Under the pieces are notes generated by a model. The model was not told the DNA's origin. It ran no database searches and saw only the letters and a program-made list of their open reading frames with translations. From Hoplostethus atlanticus (lineage: Eukaryota > Chordata > Actinopteri > Trachichthyiformes > Trachichthyidae), in assembly GCA_034670405.1 (NCBI GenBank), contig JAXDDX010000327.1, positions 62,001 through 126,000 on the forward strand: 64,000 nucleotides of DNA. The letters are read 5' to 3'. Below, piece after piece: positions 63,005 to 64,000 of the stretch. A program made the position numbers and the translations under genes. Positions within the stretch are counted from its first letter, which is position 1, and every line of letters starts with the position of its first letter.

Positions 63005-63605
63005 TGGCTGACTGGTGATTGACAGGTAAAATCTGATTGTTCCTTGTTGGTTGGCTGTTTCTATTGGACTGTTGTTGGTTGACTGTTTCTATTGGACTGT
63101 TGTTGGTTGACTGTTGCTGTTTGACTGTTTCTATTGGACTGTTGCTGTTTGACTGTTGTTGGTTGACTGTTGCTGTTTGACTGTTGCTGTTTGACTGTTT
63201 CTATTGGACTGTTGCTGTTTGACTGTTGTTGGTTGACTGTTGCTGTTTGACTGTTTCTATTGGACTGTTGCTGTTTGACTGTTGTTGGTTGACTGTTGCT
63301 GTTTGACTGTTTCTATTGGACTGTTGTTGGTTGATTGTTGCTGTTTGACTGTTGTTGGTTGACTGTTGGTTGACTGTTTATATCGGACTGTTGCTGTTTG
63401 ACTGTTTCTATTGGACTGTTGCTGTTTGACTGTTGTTGGTTGACTGTTGCTGTTTGACTGTTGCTGTTTGACTGTTTCTATTGGACTGTTGTTGGTTGAC
63501 TGTTGCTGTTTGACTGTTGTTGGTTGACTGTTGTTGGTTGACTGTTTATATCGGACTGTTGCTGTTTGACTGTTTCTATTGGACTGTTGCTGTTTGACTG
63601 TTGCT
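63005..63605. repeat. Minisatellite of TTGACTGTTGCTGTTTGACT units
   Basis: Tandem 'gttggttgactgttgctgtt', 'tgactgtttctattggactg' blocks in a higher-order alternation. 'attggactgttg' contains repeated CCAAT/ATTGG words. Confidence 0.92.
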
Positions 63606-64000
63606 AGTATTTACAGCATAGTATGTTACAATATGATATGATCTGATTTGATAGTACGGTAGAGTACGGTACTCTGTTCTCCTAGCAGGATGTCATGGAC
63701 CCTCATCCTCCATTTCAGAACGGCTCCTTGTCCTCTTCTTCAGGTGCAAGTTACCCCCTCTGTTACTTCAGGTTAGCTTCCTAGCACTAATTAGATCACT
63801 TTTGAGTAATCTACCGTAATGCTCCGCAACTAGAATGACGTAACACTCATTGCGCCCTTTGACCTCTTGCTCTCTCGGTTGCTAGCAGTTCCCACTGGTC
63901 TGAGATGTGATGGATGTGAGTCAGTACTCTGACTTCATGGATGTGACAACAGTTTTCTTCACCTCCTCAGACAGCGTCAGGCCTGTGATTTCAGTAATGT
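63606..64000. other. Unassigned sequence at the window edge
   Basis: No repeat or open exon could be supported in the last 395 bp. Confidence 0.4.

Overview
The window is eukaryotic and almost certainly from a ray-finned (teleost) fish. Four things point that way: one spliced vertebrate complement gene, very dense (CA)n, (GA)n and (CTGT)n microsatellites, at least a dozen minisatellites, and a mixed set of fish-type transposons (L2, Tx1-like L1, Rex1-like LINE, hAT, PIF/Harbinger, Tc1/mariner, Penelope-like, solo LTR). Most long open frames here are repeat artefacts.

The one complete host gene is properdin (cfp, complement factor P) on the minus strand, 36722 to 29710. I could fix eleven coding exons with consistent splice sites and phases, giving a 570-residue protein: signal peptide, cysteine-rich N-terminal domain (TSR0), then eight thrombospondin type-1 repeats (TSRs) where mammalian properdin has six full ones. 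The two extra TSRs come from a tandem copy of the TSR3-TSR4 exon pair. The promoter and signal-peptide exon are duplicated upstream (37527-37575), so an alternative first exon is possible. Intron 4 holds a minisatellite of 16 units. Each unit carries a copy of the 3' end of the TSR2 exon with a GT donor and an AG acceptor exactly 36 nt apart and in phase. Several introns have (AC)n next to the donor and/or (GT)n next to the acceptor, always in that orientation.

Layout: 1-5.3 kb minisatellite, an L2-like LINE end and a hAT-type element with 8-bp target duplications. 5.3-9.1 kb a TIR element hosting a minisatellite that itself hosts a solo LTR, then a Tx1 fragment. 10-12 kb a 32-bp minisatellite. 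12.3-13.1 kb a Harbinger MITE. 14-21 kb LINE scraps, a 1.8-kb TIR element and a Penelope-like fragment. 22-26 kb a Tx1-like L1 split by an LTR-like piece and a Harbinger element. 26.5-28.2 kb hAT and Harbinger transposase fragments and an L2 tail turned minisatellite. 29.7-37.9 kb properdin. 40.2-42.3 kb an L2 with an intact reverse transcriptase frame. 43-49 kb mosaic duplications, two large minisatellites, a foldback and a SINE. 49-52.7 kb LINE fragments. 54-55 kb a dead mariner/Tc1. 55.8-56.3 kb a hAT fragment. 57.3-60.2 kb a second, inverted copy of the 16-kb TIR element with an L2 inserted. 60-64 kb microsatellites, a second foldback and two minisatellites.

All family names come from reading motifs by eye. 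Clade names for LINEs are less certain than the recognition of the RT, EN or transposase domain itself.
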